A stretch of 54,752 bases of DNA from NCBI GenBank assembly GCA_029261875.1, contig JAJDAL010000027.1:1-54752 (forward strand), given 5' to 3'. Positions 37,757-47,029 of this stretch are shown here, piece by piece (positions within the stretch are counted from its first letter, which is position 1; each line of letters starts with the position of its first letter). Source of the DNA: Deltaproteobacteria bacterium (GTDB taxonomy: Bacteria; Myxococcota_A; UBA9160; JAJDAL01). Made by a program: the position numbers and the translations under genes. Below the pieces are notes generated by a model. The model ran no database searches and had not been told where the DNA came from. It saw nothing but the letters and a program-made list of their open reading frames with translations.

Positions 37757-39261
37757 GTTTCGGAGTCCGTCAGCCCCAGGCGCTTCATCATCTTCTGCAG
37801 GGATTGGCGGGGGATGCCCAAGCGCGTGGCGGCTTGGCTCTTGCTGCCGGCTTCTTCGATGGCGGCGAGGATCATGTGGCTCTTCAGGGCGTCGACGGCG
37901 CGGTTCAGGTCCGGATCATCCGGTGCCCATGCGGGTGCGATGGCGCCGCTCGGTCCTTCGCCGCGGATATCTTCCGACAACATTTCGACGCTGATGGTTT
38001 GCGCGTCGCCGGACAACACGATGGTGCGCTCGATTTCGTTTTCGAGTTCGCGCACGTTGCCCGCCCAGTGATTGGCCATCAAGCGTTCCATGGCCCCGTT
38101 GGTAAAGCCGCGCAGATCCTTTCCCATCTTCTTATTGAATCGATCCAAAAAGTGATGCGCCAACACGGGAATATCGATTTGGCGTTCGCGCAACGGCGGC
38201 AGCGTGATCTCCACCACGCGCAAGCGGTAGAAGAGATCTTCGCGGAAGCGCCCTTCTTTGACGTCTTTGCGCAGATCGCGATTGGTGGCGGCGATGATCC
38301 GCACATCGACCTTGCGGGTTTCCGCAGCACCCAGGGGACGAATCTCACCATCCTGCAGCACGCGCAACAAGCGCACTTGCATGCCGGGTTCGGTTTCGCC
38401 GATCTCGTCGAGGAAGATCGTCCCGCCGTTCGCGACCTCGAACAACCCCAGCTTGTCCGCGTGGGCGCCGGTGAAGGCCCCGCGCTTGTGTCCGAAGAGC
38501 TCGCTTTCGAGCAGGGTTTCCGGGAGCGCGCCGCAATTCTGGGCCACGAAGGGCCGATCCTTGCGCGTTCCGGAATAGTGAACCGCCCGCGCCACGAGAT
38601 CTTTGCCGGTTCCCGTCTCACCCGACAACAACACCGTGGCGTCGGTTTGCGCGACTTTCTCCAACACGTCGAAGACGCGATTCATGGCGGGACTCGAACC
38701 CAGGATCTGATCGAAGGCGTAGCGTCCCTCGATCTGTCGCCGCAGATACACGTTTTCCTTGCGCAGACGTTCGTTGGCATCCGCCAGGGCCGAAGCCAGC
38801 TGCACGTTTTCACCGGCGAGTTCATAGGCTTCGAGAGCGCGCTTCACGTTCTGGCGCAGGTCATCGGGTTCCCAGGGCTTGGCGATATAGCGGTAGATGC
38901 GCCCTTCGTTGATGGCGCGCACGATGGAAGACAGATCCGCGTAGCCCGTGAGCATCAGGCGCATGATGCGCGGATCGAGTTCGATCACCTTCTCGAGAAA
39001 TTCGACGCCCGACATTCCCGGCATCACCTGGTCGGCGATGACGAGGGCAACGGGTTCGCGCTCGAGGATTTCGAGCGCCTCTTTCCCCGTGGGCGCGGTC
39101 AGGACGCGATAGTCGCCACTGAGCGTCAGACGCAGCGATTCAAGAATCGCCTCTTCGTCATCGACGATCAGAATCCCGTAGCGTTTGCTGCCCGCTTCGG
39201 GTCGCGCGCCTTGGATGGCGCGGTCTCGGTCGGTGGAGTCGCCCATCGGTTTACCCAGCAT
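37753..39261 (-). CDS. Sigma54-dependent response regulator (NtrC family)
   Basis: This 502-residue activator has a receiver domain with phospho-acceptor Asp77 in IADQVMPG and Lys in YIAKPW, an AAA+ domain (Walker A GETGTGKD, sigma54-contact loop GAFTGA, arginine-finger region FREDLFYRLRVVEI), and a Fis-type HTH (SQAATRLGIPRQSLQKMMKR). An ATG at 39246 is a second possible start. No kinase is adjacent. The soluble kinase at 44344 is the nearest in the window, and pairing would be speculation. Confidence 0.95.
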   Translation of the reverse strand: MLGKPMGDSTDRDRAIQGARPEAGSKRYGILIVDDEEAILESLRLTLSGDYRVLTAPTGKEALEILEREPVALVIADQVMPGMSGVEFLEKVIELDPRIMRLMLTGYADLSSIVRAINEGRIYRYIAKPWEPDDLRQNVKRALEAYELAGENVQLASALADANERLRKENVYLRRQIEGRYAFDQILGSSPAMNRVFDVLEKVAQTDATVLLSGETGTGKDLVARAVHYSGTRKDRPFVAQNCGALPETLLESELFGHKRGAFTGAHADKLGLFEVANGGTIFLDEIGETEPGMQVRLLRVLQDGEIRPLGAAETRKVDVRIIAATNRDLRKDVKEGRFREDLFYRLRVVEITLPPLRERQIDIPVLAHHFLDRFNKKMGKDLRGFTNGAMERLMANHWAGNVRELENEIERTIVLSGDAQTISVEMLSEDIRGEGPSGAIAPAWAPDDPDLNRAVDALKSHMILAAIEEAGSKSQAATRLGIPRQSLQKMMKRLGLTDSET

Positions 39262-39303
39262 ACCAGTGGGTGCCCCCCCGGCAACGCTCGGTTACCTGTG
39301 CGC

Positions 39304-39332
39304 GTCCGGCGGCGGCTTCACCGCCGCCGGAC
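39304..39332. terminator. Strong GC hairpin between the regulator and histone-like genes
   Basis: GTCCGGCGGCGG and CCGCCGCCGGAC form a perfect 12-bp stem with loop CTTCA. It lies downstream of the histone-like gene (minus strand) and upstream of the regulator start. There is no T-tract, so an intrinsic terminator is only one reading. A processing or attenuation hairpin is another. Confidence 0.4.
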
Positions 39333-39450
39333 TGGGCTACACGGTCTTACGCGCGCACCCGATCGGCAACTGCTGTGCAGCGCCCCGAGTACCGCACCCG
39401 TAGGGCGGCCAAGGTCTTGCCAATGGCAAACCCATGGCCCACCGACTCGA

Positions 39451-39861
39451 TCAGCGACGGCGAGCCGTCTTCTTGCGCGCGGTCTTGCGCGCCGGGCGCC
39501 GGGCTGTCTTCTTGCTGGCCGTCTTGCGACGCGTCGTCTTCTTGCGAGCGGTCGTCTTCTTCCGAGCTGTCTTCTTGCGAGCCGTCGGACGGCGCGCAGG
39601 CTTCTTGCGAGCGGCTGTCTTGCGCTTGCGGGTTCCGGCGCGCTTCATCTTCGCCTTGGCGATATCACCGTCGCGATCGATGAAATACAGGAACCCGTCT
39701 TCGCGCTTGACACCTGCCTTGGCGACGACCTGCGGCTTGCCACGTGCGGGCTTGCCTCCGCCGCGTGCCATGCGTGTGCGACTCACGTGCCCCTTTTTAT
39801 CGAGGTAGTAGAGCCATCCCTTTTCGCGCTTTACACCAGTTCTTTCGACTTTCGTGGCCAT
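39451..39861 (-). CDS. Histone-H1-like basic protein with duplicated N-terminal motif
   Basis: A strong AAGGAGGT just upstream fixes the start at MATKVERTG, giving 136 residues. The N-terminal half is a duplication: GVKREKGWLYYLDKKGHVSR (about 9-28) and GVKREDGFLYFIDRDGDIAK (about 50-69), separated by a Gly/Arg/Lys linker. The C-terminal 60 residues are almost wholly Lys, Arg, Ala, Thr and Pro with KKTA/ARKK repeats, as in bacterial histone H1-like nucleoid proteins. DNA binding by the tail is inferred. The duplicated motif, perhaps a small beta unit, is unassigned. Confidence 0.8.
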   Translation of the reverse strand: MATKVERTGVKREKGWLYYLDKKGHVSRTRMARGGGKPARGKPQVVAKAGVKREDGFLYFIDRDGDIAKAKMKRAGTRKRKTAARKKPARRPTARKKTARKKTTARKKTTRRKTASKKTARRPARKTARKKTARRR

Positions 39862-39992
39862 AAATGACCTCCTTGTTTCCAATGCTGGATTGCCCACGCG
39901 CCCGCGGCGCGGTCACACCGTCGCCGCAGCACGCGCTTCGAGGAGGAGTCGTCACCGTCGGAAGGAGGGTCGGTCCCCGACGAGAACAGAGT

Positions 39993-40022
39993 TTAAGATC
40001 TCGGTTTTTCCGTCGGTGTCAA
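39993..40022 (-). promoter_or_regulatory. Candidate promoter of the histone-like gene
   Basis: On the minus strand, TTGACA (40022-40017) is a perfect -35 box, followed after 18 nt by TCTTAA (39998-39993) as a weak -10. This implies an untranslated leader of about 125 nt ending in the strong Shine-Dalgarno. Confidence 0.4.
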
Positions 40023-40071
40023 GAACAACAGCCGTAGTCAAATGATGGGACAGAGTGCGCAGCGCGACGTC

Positions 40072-41031
40072 CTACCCCGAATTGCCGCCGACGAGGCCCT
40101 CGACGCGGTCCAGGATTTCGGCCTCGAGACAGCGATTCTCGAGGGTATTGATCTCCTGCACGCCCGTCGGAGAGGTGACGTTGACCTCCGTGAGCTTGCC
40201 CCCGATCACGTCGATACCGACGAAGAAAAGCCCGTCTTCTCGCAGGGATGGAGCGATGCGGGCGATGATCTGCCGGTCCACCTCGTCGATCGAAGCGCGT
40301 TTCGGTTGGCCGCCCACGTGCAGATTGGCGCGGGTTTCCTTGGGCGCCGGCACCCGGTAGAGGGCTCCGATGGGCTCACCGTCGACGAGCAGAATCCGCT
40401 TGTCCCCCTCTCGAACGGCCGGCAAATAACGCTGCGCCAGGGTCCAGCGCTCGCCGAAGCGGGTCGCCTGCTCGAGGATCGACGACAGATTCCGATCGCC
40501 GCGGGTGATGTGGAAGATGCCCTCGCCCCCTTTGCCATCGAGGGGCTTCACGATCATCTCCCCGCCCATTTTCTCGAGGAAATCCAGCAGCTCGGGAATG
40601 CTGCGAGTGACGCGCGTTTCGGGCATCAGCTCGGGAAACAGCAGGGCGTAGAGCTTCTCGTTCGCGGTCAGAATGCCCGCTGGGCGATTGAGCACCCGAG
40701 CCCGCCGGCACAAGCCGAGAATCTGGGTCGCCACCACGTAGGCCTCGTCGACGGGCGGGTCCTTGCGTTGGAAGATCACATCCAGCTCGTCGAGGGCGAC
40801 GGTCTGGAGCGGACCGAGATCCGCGTAGTTTCCGGCCTTGCGCTGGACCCGTACCTCCTGGAGGCGCCCCACGGGCGCCCCGGCGTCGACGCCCAGGTCG
40901 CCGGGTTGGCAGTACAGAACCCGATGGCCCCGCTGCTGGGCTTCGAGCATCAGCACGAAGGTGGTGTCGGCGTCGATCTGGATGGATTCGATCGGGTCCA
41001 TCACGAACGCCATGCTGAGTTTGCGGGCCAT
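40072..41031 (-). CDS. gshB: Glutathione synthetase
   Basis: This ATP-grasp ligase joins gamma-glutamylcysteine and glycine, 319 residues. Marks are FVMDPIESIQIDADTTF at the N-terminus, VIFQRKDPPVDEAY, ATP-binding VKPLDGKGGEGIF, and the metal and substrate region FVGIDVIGGKLTEVNVTSPTG. It is full length. It is divergent from the PBP1A gene, with 82 bp between starts. gshA is not in the window. Confidence 0.96.
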   Translation of the reverse strand: MARKLSMAFVMDPIESIQIDADTTFVLMLEAQQRGHRVLYCQPGDLGVDAGAPVGRLQEVRVQRKAGNYADLGPLQTVALDELDVIFQRKDPPVDEAYVVATQILGLCRRARVLNRPAGILTANEKLYALLFPELMPETRVTRSIPELLDFLEKMGGEMIVKPLDGKGGEGIFHITRGDRNLSSILEQATRFGERWTLAQRYLPAVREGDKRILLVDGEPIGALYRVPAPKETRANLHVGGQPKRASIDEVDRQIIARIAPSLREDGLFFVGIDVIGGKLTEVNVTSPTGVQEINTLENRCLEAEILDRVEGLVGGNSG

Positions 41032-41113
41032 TCAAGGATCTCCCGGGGTGTCCCGATTCGGTAGCGCAGGGGAGCGCTGCTCGGCTACGGTGACCGCGAC
41101 TCCCCGAGGCACC

Positions 41114-43627
41114 ATGAAATCGAAGCGCCGACGAGCATTTCGCATCCTGCTCGCCCTCGCAGCCCTTGGGGCCGCGGGCGTTGTCGCAGCCTGGGCAGCA
41201 GTCTACCTCACCCTGCTTCGCGACTTGCCGGACCTTCGCAGCGTCGAAGATTACCGCCCGCCCATCACCTCGCAGGTCCTCGACCGAAACGGTGTGCCCG
41301 TGGGCGAATTCTCCGCCGAGCGAAGGCGCCTGAAAACCCTCGAACAGATCCCCGAAACCACCGCCCTGGCCTTCGTGGCGGGGGAGGACGGCGGCTTCTT
41401 CGAGCACAGCGGAATCGATTACGTCTCCATCCTTCGGGCGGCCTGGGTGAACCTACTGGCCGGCGGGGAAATCAAACAAGGCGGTAGCACCATCACGCAA
41501 CAGATGGTCAAGGGACTCCTGCTGACACCCGAGCGCAAGATTCAGCGCAAGATCAAGGAGTTGATTCTCGCCCGTCGCATCGAGCAACAATTTTCCAAGC
41601 AAGAGATCCTCTATCTCTACTTGAACCAGATCTACTTCGGACACGGCGCCTGGGGGATCGGCGAAGCATCCCGGCGCTATTTCGGAAAGGAAGTGGAAGA
41701 CATATCGATTTCCGAATCCGCGATGTTGGCAGGTCTGCCGCAACGCCCTTCGGCCTATTCCCCCATTTCCAATCCCAGCGCCGCCGAGGCCCGACGCAAG
41801 TACGTGTTGCGGCGCATGCACGAAGAAGAGTTCATCGACACCGAGACGTACGAGGCCTCCCTCGAAGAAATTCCCGTGCTCGCGGAACCGGCGGAATACG
41901 CCAACTACGACGACGCGGGCTATTTCAACGAAGAAGTTCGCCGGGCCCTCTACGACGCGCTGGGGGGTGACACCGTGTTGGGCGGCGGTCTCGTGATCGA
42001 GACCACCTTGGACATGGATCTCCAACGCGCAGCCGTGCGCGAGATCAAGCAGGGACTGCGCGAACTCGACCGACGCCAAGGCTACCGGGGTCCCGTGCGT
42101 CGCGCGGATCCCCTCGCCCTCGACGAAGAGAAAGTGCGCGTCGCCGAAGAGAACAAGCTGCTGTCCGACGAAGCGGAGCGAGCGGGCCCGCCGTCGCCGG
42201 ATCGGGTTCTACACGGTGTCGTGGTCGAAGTCGACAGCCAGGGCGACCGAGCGCGAATCGCCATCGCGCCCGACGCCCAGGCCTGGATTCCCCTCGAGAG
42301 CGTGTCCTGGGCCCGCACACCCGACCCGAGTTCGCGCCCCCGATCCGTCCGCAACATCGAAACGATTTTCGCCGTGGGTGACGTGGCGCGCTTCAAGGCC
42401 ACTTGGCCCGAAATCAAATCCGAGAACCCCGTCGAGATCCCCTGGCGCGACAATCTGCAACTCACACTTCATCAAGAACCCGAAGTTCAGGGCTCCTTGG
42501 TATCGATCGAAGTCGCCAGCGGAGACGTCTTGGCCCTGGTGGGCGGCTACGAATTCCGGCGCAGCGAATTCAATCGCGCCACCCAGGCCCAACGCCAACC
42601 CGGGTCGGGCATCAAACCGCTCCTCTATGCGGCGGCCCTCGAGAAGGAATACACCCCCGCGTCGATTCTCGTGGATCGGCCCGTCGTCTACGAAGACCCG
42701 GACTCGGGGTTCGTGTGGCGCCCGGAAAATTATGGTCGCCGCTTCCTGGGAAAGATCACCCTGCGCGAGGCGCTCGCGCGTTCGATCAACAACGCAACCA
42801 TTCATCTCGTCCGCGATGTGGGAATCCGCCATGTCTTGGATTACGTGAGGCGGTTGGGCATCGAATCCCCCATGGAACGCAATCTCTCCATCGCACTGGG
42901 CGCCAACAGTGTGAACCTGCTCGAGATCACGCGCGCCTACGCGGTCTTTCCCGCGGGTGGACGCGCGGTGGTTCCGCATTTCATCCGTCGCGTCACGGAT
43001 CGCGACGGAAACGTGCTGCTCGAGAACATTGCGCTCGGCTCCGCCAATCCCTTCCGGTTTCCGAACGACACAAAACGAACCGACGCCCGCGGACCCGATT
43101 TGGCGGGAGAAGTTTTCGGCGACCTGATTGCCGACGAGAAGCGCGTCGTTTCTCCCGCCCACGCGTATCTCGCCACGGACTTGTTGCGCGCGGTGGTCGA
43201 GGACCCGCGCGGAACGGGACGCAAAGCCCAAGCGCTGCGCAAGCCCGTGGGCGGCAAGACGGGCACCACGAATGAAGGCGGTGATGCCTGGTTCATCGGT
43301 TTCTCGCCCGACGTCGCGACGGGCGTGTGGGTGGGGTACGACGAAAAGCGCGTGCTCGGCCTCGGCGAAACCGGCGGGCGCGCGGCCTTGCCGATTTGGA
43401 CCCAATTCATGGCGGACGCCCTCGCCCACCGCTCGGCGCGCGACTTCCCGGTTCCCGAAGGCGTGGTATTCGCCCGCATTGATCGCACGTCGGGATTGCT
43501 CGCCGATGCCACGAGCCGCGGCACCTACTTCCAAGCCTTTCTCGAAGGCACGGAACCCACGGAAACAGCGGATCAAGCCATGGCGGCTTCCGAAAGCGAC
43601 CGTTTGCTTCGACTCGATTCCTTCTAG
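41114..43627 (+). CDS. mrcA: Class A penicillin-binding protein 1A
   Basis: This bifunctional peptidoglycan synthase has 837 residues. One N-terminal helix (9-31) anchors it in the inner membrane. The GT51 glycosyltransferase domain has the catalytic Glu91 in EDGGFFEHSG and GGSTITQQMVK. An OB-like insert (about 370-460) precedes the transpeptidase domain, with nucleophile S498-x-x-K501 (GSGIKP), SIN, and KTGT (715-718). ATG 41114 is chosen because it opens the basic-hydrophobic anchor. The frame extends 276 bp upstream over gshB without reason. Its stop shares CTAG with the next gene. Confidence 0.95.
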   Translation: MKSKRRRAFRILLALAALGAAGVVAAWAAVYLTLLRDLPDLRSVEDYRPPITSQVLDRNGVPVGEFSAERRRLKTLEQIPETTALAFVAGEDGGFFEHSGIDYVSILRAAWVNLLAGGEIKQGGSTITQQMVKGLLLTPERKIQRKIKELILARRIEQQFSKQEILYLYLNQIYFGHGAWGIGEASRRYFGKEVEDISISESAMLAGLPQRPSAYSPISNPSAAEARRKYVLRRMHEEEFIDTETYEASLEEIPVLAEPAEYANYDDAGYFNEEVRRALYDALGGDTVLGGGLVIETTLDMDLQRAAVREIKQGLRELDRRQGYRGPVRRADPLALDEEKVRVAEENKLLSDEAERAGPPSPDRVLHGVVVEVDSQGDRARIAIAPDAQAWIPLESVSWARTPDPSSRPRSVRNIETIFAVGDVARFKATWPEIKSENPVEIPWRDNLQLTLHQEPEVQGSLVSIEVASGDVLALVGGYEFRRSEFNRATQAQRQPGSGIKPLLYAAALEKEYTPASILVDRPVVYEDPDSGFVWRPENYGRRFLGKITLREALARSINNATIHLVRDVGIRHVLDYVRRLGIESPMERNLSIALGANSVNLLEITRAYAVFPAGGRAVVPHFIRRVTDRDGNVLLENIALGSANPFRFPNDTKRTDARGPDLAGEVFGDLIADEKRVVSPAHAYLATDLLRAVVEDPRGTGRKAQALRKPVGGKTGTTNEGGDAWFIGFSPDVATGVWVGYDEKRVLGLGETGGRAALPIWTQFMADALAHRSARDFPVPEGVVFARIDRTSGLLADATSRGTYFQAFLEGTEPTETADQAMAASESDRLLRLDSF

Positions 43628-44289
43628 GCGAACAGTTTCGTGAGATCGTCGGGCTGGGTCACGAAGTGGTCCGCACCCGCTTCGCGAAGCTCCGCCTCGC
43701 TCCCGATCCCCCAAGCGACTCCCACGGTCAAGAGTCCGTGAGCCCGTCCGGCATCCACGTCGTGATGCCGGTCGCCCACCATGGCGACCTGGGCGGGACG
43801 GGAACCGCAATCCCCCAACGCCTCGAGCGCGCGAGCGACGGTTTCCGACTTGGGCTCCGAGCGCGCTTCGACGCAGGGCCCCACCACCGCGCGAAAATGC
43901 GTCGCCAGGCCCAGGGTCTCCAGAATCGGGATCGCGAAATCCGTCGGTTTGGAAGTCGCCACCGCCACGGGCATGCGTTGGGCCAGGCCGGCGACCACCG
44001 CCGCCATACCCGGAACCAGTTCGGTTTCCTCGAGGGATGCGGTGCGATATCGCTCCCGATAGGCGGCCACGCAGGCCCCTACGAGCTCCTGGGGAGCTCC
44101 CTGGGCCTGGAGAATCACCGTGTAAGCATCGGCGAGCGGTGGGCCGATATACCGATAGAGAGACTCGGGGGGCTCTGGGCGCAGACCATTGGCCTCGAGA
44201 CCATGGTTGAGGCAGCGCGTAATCGGAACGCGTGAATCGACCAGAACACCATCGAGGTCGAAAAGTATGGCGCGCAGCTTCGACGACAC
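43624..44289 (-). CDS. HAD-superfamily phosphatase (phosphoglycolate-phosphatase-like)
   Basis: This 221-residue product shows motif I LFDLDGVLVDSR (nucleophile Asp11, acid Asp13), motif II ATSKPTDFA and motif III MVGDRHHDVDAG, with a helical cap between. The Gph-like subfamily typically dephosphorylates phosphoglycolate or related metabolites. The substrate is not determinable here. GTG 44289 with GGAGGT 10 nt upstream gives the usual start just before motif I. Confidence 0.88.
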   Translation of the reverse strand: MSSKLRAILFDLDGVLVDSRVPITRCLNHGLEANGLRPEPPESLYRYIGPPLADAYTVILQAQGAPQELVGACVAAYRERYRTASLEETELVPGMAAVVAGLAQRMPVAVATSKPTDFAIPILETLGLATHFRAVVGPCVEARSEPKSETVARALEALGDCGSRPAQVAMVGDRHHDVDAGRAHGLLTVGVAWGIGSEAELREAGADHFVTQPDDLTKLFA

Positions 44290-44343
44290 CGGATTGCGGA
44301 CCTCCGTTGACAGGCTTGGGTTCGGAACGGTAGCAACAGCCAG

Positions 44344-45141
44344 GTGAGCGAACGCACCCCGCAATCGAATCTCCCGCGGCCCGTCGTACGTCCGAAACGC
44401 CGCGGACGCGAAAAACGCCCGCCGGAAGCGTCCCCGGAGCCGATTCCCGATCAGGAATTGCGCCGCCTCGACCAACTGGCCAGCCTGGGCGACTTGGCGG
44501 CGGAAATCGTTCACGAAGTCCGCAACCCGTTGGTCTCCATGAAGACGTTCCTTCAACTGTTGCCCGAACGGTTGGACGATCCCGAATTCCGCACGCGCTT
44601 TCTCGACGTCGTCGGCGATGAGGTCGAGCGCATCGAGCGGCTCCTCAATGCGCTACTCGCCCACGCGCGTCCCGCCTCACGCGCTCCGCAGGGCACCCGC
44701 ACGGCGGTCGACGCCGCCCTGCGTTCGGTTTCGTTGCTACTCGAACATCGCGCCGCCGAGCGTTCGCTCCAGCTCGAGTTCGACGTTCCCGACGGGCTTC
44801 CGGGGGTCACGATCTCCGAAGACGGTTTGCGCCAGGTCGTCCTCAACCTGACCATGAATGCCATCGAGGTAACACCGGGCGGCGGAACGGTTCGCATTCG
44901 CGCCCAGCATGTCGCGCGCGGGGTCGAGGTGTTGGTGGAAGATCAGGGACCCGGCGTTCCCCAGGCGCTCCGGGCGCAAGTCTTCGAACGCTTCTATTCC
45001 ACCAAGGATCAGCGACCCGGCGGCCTCGGCCTGACCATTTCCCGTCGCATCATCGAGGAATCCGAAGGCACGATCCAGCTGACGGATCGCGCGGGCGGAG
45101 GCAGCATCTTTCGAATTCTGCTGCCCGTCAGCCCAGCGTAG
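44344..45141 (+). CDS. Soluble sensor histidine kinase
   Basis: This 265-residue protein lacks membrane helices. A basic, Pro-rich N-terminal 35 residues leads into a HisKA domain with the H box HEVRNP (His57). The HATPase_c domain follows with N box NLTMNAIEV, G1 EDQGPGVP, F box FERFYSTK and G2 GGLGLTI. It resembles NtrB/AtoS-type kinases stripped of their sensor domain, so it may sense through a partner. It starts with GTG, is divergent from the HAD gene by 54 bp, and overlaps the convergent hydrolase by 14 bp. Confidence 0.9.
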   Translation: MSERTPQSNLPRPVVRPKRRGREKRPPEASPEPIPDQELRRLDQLASLGDLAAEIVHEVRNPLVSMKTFLQLLPERLDDPEFRTRFLDVVGDEVERIERLLNALLAHARPASRAPQGTRTAVDAALRSVSLLLEHRAAERSLQLEFDVPDGLPGVTISEDGLRQVVLNLTMNAIEVTPGGGTVRIRAQHVARGVEVLVEDQGPGVPQALRAQVFERFYSTKDQRPGGLGLTISRRIIEESEGTIQLTDRAGGGSIFRILLPVSPA

Positions 45142-45787
45142 AGCGCATTCGCACCAGATAGTTCCCGACGATCTTGCCCACATCCGCGAGTCCCATCGCG
45201 AAGAAGTGATCGGCTTTGGGAATCGCGTGCACCTCGACTCGCTCGAGGTCCGTCACCGCTTCGGAGATCGCAGCCGGCGGGGCGTAGCGATCGTGTTCTC
45301 CCGCCACGATCACGATGCCACCCGCGAATTCGCCCAGCACTTGGCGATCGATCAGCGCAACCGGGGGCGCCACGAGAACCAGATCCGTCACGCGCGCTTC
45401 CTCGGCCGCCACGCGGAGCGCCGCTGCCGCACCGAAGGAATAACCGCACGCGACGAGCGCCCCCTCGGCGGTTTCCGCGAGCTGGCGCAGCGCCGCGCGA
45501 TAATCGTCCGCCGCGGCGTCGAAATCGCCGGTCGGTTCGCCGCGACTACCCCCGACACCGCGCCAATTGAAGCGCAGGGATGCCATGCCGAGTTCACTGC
45601 AGGCATGGGAGACTTCGCTCACCACCGGAGAATCCATACTTCCACCCATCATCGGATGGGGGGGCGCAATCACGGCGGCCCGCGGGTCATCGCCGCGCGG
45701 CGGTACGAACAAACCTTCGAGGGCGCGCTCTCCCCCGTCGGAGTCCGCCAGGGGAATCGGAACCGCGCGCTCTTCTTGCCAACGCAT
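45128..45787 (-). CDS. Alpha/beta hydrolase
   Basis: In this 219-residue hydrolase the nucleophile is Ser117 in GYSFGA, with a conserved HPMMGGSMDSPVV segment near residue 44, FNWRGVGGSRG, and a C-terminal Asp (AGEHDRYAP) and His (KADHFF) completing the triad. This is the pattern of the COG2945-type family, whose substrates are mostly unknown. ATG 45787 is used because the upstream in-frame extension overlaps the divergent nth gene. Confidence 0.85.
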   Translation of the reverse strand: MRWQEERAVPIPLADSDGGERALEGLFVPPRGDDPRAAVIAPPHPMMGGSMDSPVVSEVSHACSELGMASLRFNWRGVGGSRGEPTGDFDAAADDYRAALRQLAETAEGALVACGYSFGAAAALRVAAEEARVTDLVLVAPPVALIDRQVLGEFAGGIVIVAGEHDRYAPPAAISEAVTDLERVEVHAIPKADHFFAMGLADVGKIVGNYLVRMRSTLG

Positions 45788-45858
45788 TGCGGCAGTGTCG
45801 GCGCCGGACCCGCACAGCGCAAATCCCCTCGGACGGACCGGCTCGCTATCCTGAGGAT

Positions 45859-46500
45859 GTGGCCCGGGAAAACACAGAAGCCCGAAAAAAGCGAGCGCGC
45901 AAGATCGCGCGCCGGCTGGAGCGCGCGTATCCCGACGCGGACTGCGCACTCCACCACGAGAACGCCTTCGAACTCCTCATGGCCACCATTCTTTCCGCCC
46001 AATGCACGGACAAGAAGGTCAACGAGGTGACCCCGGACCTGTTCGAGCGCTTCCCCAACGCCAACGCGCTCGCCAACGCGAACCCGGAAGAGGTCGAAAC
46101 GCGGATCAAACAGACGGGTTTCTACCGCCAGAAGACGAAATCGCTGATCCGCGCGGCAACGGACATCGTCGAGCGCTTCGGAGGTCGGGTTCCGGAAACG
46201 CTCGAAGAGCTCATCACCCTGCGCGGCGTCGCGCGCAAGACCGCCAACGTCGTGCTGGGAAACGCGTTCGGGGTTCCAGGCCTGACCGTCGACACCCACA
46301 TGAAGCGCATCAACCAGCGACTCGGCCTCACGCGCCACGAGGACCCGGTCAAGATCGAACGCGACTTGATGGAGCTGATCCCCAGGAAAGAGTGGACCCA
46401 TTACTCACACCGGGTGATCCACCACGGTCGGGTTTGCTGCAGCGCGCGCAAGCCCCAGTGTGAAACCTGTCCCGTTGCTCCCGAGTGCCCCTTCCCGTGA
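45859..46500 (+). CDS. nth: Endonuclease III
   Basis: This DNA glycosylase/AP lyase removes oxidised pyrimidines. The 213 residues contain LSAQCTDKKVN, the helix-hairpin-helix LRGVARKTANVVLGNAFG with catalytic Lys127, Asp145 in VDTHMKR, and the [4Fe-4S] ligands C194-x6-C201-x2-C204-x5-C210. Start GTG 45859 is the best in-frame choice, although GAGG lies very close to it. First gene of a six-gene co-directional run. Confidence 0.95.
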   Translation: MARENTEARKKRARKIARRLERAYPDADCALHHENAFELLMATILSAQCTDKKVNEVTPDLFERFPNANALANANPEEVETRIKQTGFYRQKTKSLIRAATDIVERFGGRVPETLEELITLRGVARKTANVVLGNAFGVPGLTVDTHMKRINQRLGLTRHEDPVKIERDLMELIPRKEWTHYSHRVIHHGRVCCSARKPQCETCPVAPECPFP

Positions 46501-46507
46501 GTCGCCC

Positions 46508-47029
46508 ATGACGACGAAACTCCTGCACCGGGGGCGGGCCATCGCGCTGTACCTCGACCGCGTCACACTCCCCAACGGCGCCGTGGCGGAACTCGAAATG
46601 GTGCGTCACCCGGGTGCCAGTGCGGTCGTGCCCTTCGTATCGCCCGACGAAGTCGTTCTGCTGCGCCAGTTTCGCCACGCCACCGCGGGCACGATCCTCG
46701 AAGTTCCGGCCGGAAAACTCGAGCCCGGTGAAGACCCGGCCGTGTGCGCGGCCCGGGAACTCGAAGAAGAGGCGGGGCAGCGTGCCGGACGCATCGAGCA
46801 CCTGACCACGATCTGGACGACTCCCGGCTTCACGGACGAACGCATCCACCTCTACGCCGCCTTCGACCTCGAAAGCGTCCCCACCCGGCGCGACCCGGAC
46901 GAAGTCATCGAAGTCGTTCGCGTCCCCCTGGCCCAGGCCCTCGACTGGGTGTGGAGCGGCGAACTCAGCGACGCCAAGTCCGCCCTGGCGTTGCTTCACG
47001 CGGCGCGCCGGATCGGAGTGCTCGCGTGA
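46508..47029 (+). CDS. nudF: ADP-ribose pyrophosphatase (Nudix)
   Basis: This 173-residue Nudix hydrolase has the complete Nudix box G-x5-E-x7-RELEEEAG (69-90) and the ADP-ribose-type Pro downstream (TPGFTDERIHLYAA). It hydrolyses ADP-ribose and related nucleotide sugars. The ATG at 46508 lies 7 bp after nth. Its end overlaps the next gene (GTGA). Two genes away is a sirtuin, whose reaction yields O-acetyl-ADP-ribose, a known substrate class for such enzymes. Confidence 0.9.
   Translation: MTTKLLHRGRAIALYLDRVTLPNGAVAELEMVRHPGASAVVPFVSPDEVVLLRQFRHATAGTILEVPAGKLEPGEDPAVCAARELEEEAGQRAGRIEHLTTIWTTPGFTDERIHLYAAFDLESVPTRRDPDEVIEVVRVPLAQALDWVWSGELSDAKSALALLHAARRIGVLA

Noticed and set aside
39304..39332. 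Definite intrinsic terminator
   Set aside because: The stem is strong but there is no T-tract on either strand, so it is kept only as a low-confidence hairpin.
40838..41113. N-terminal extension of PBP1A by 92 residues
   Set aside because: It overlaps gshB antisense and lacks a start signal, while ATG 41114 opens a normal basic-hydrophobic anchor.
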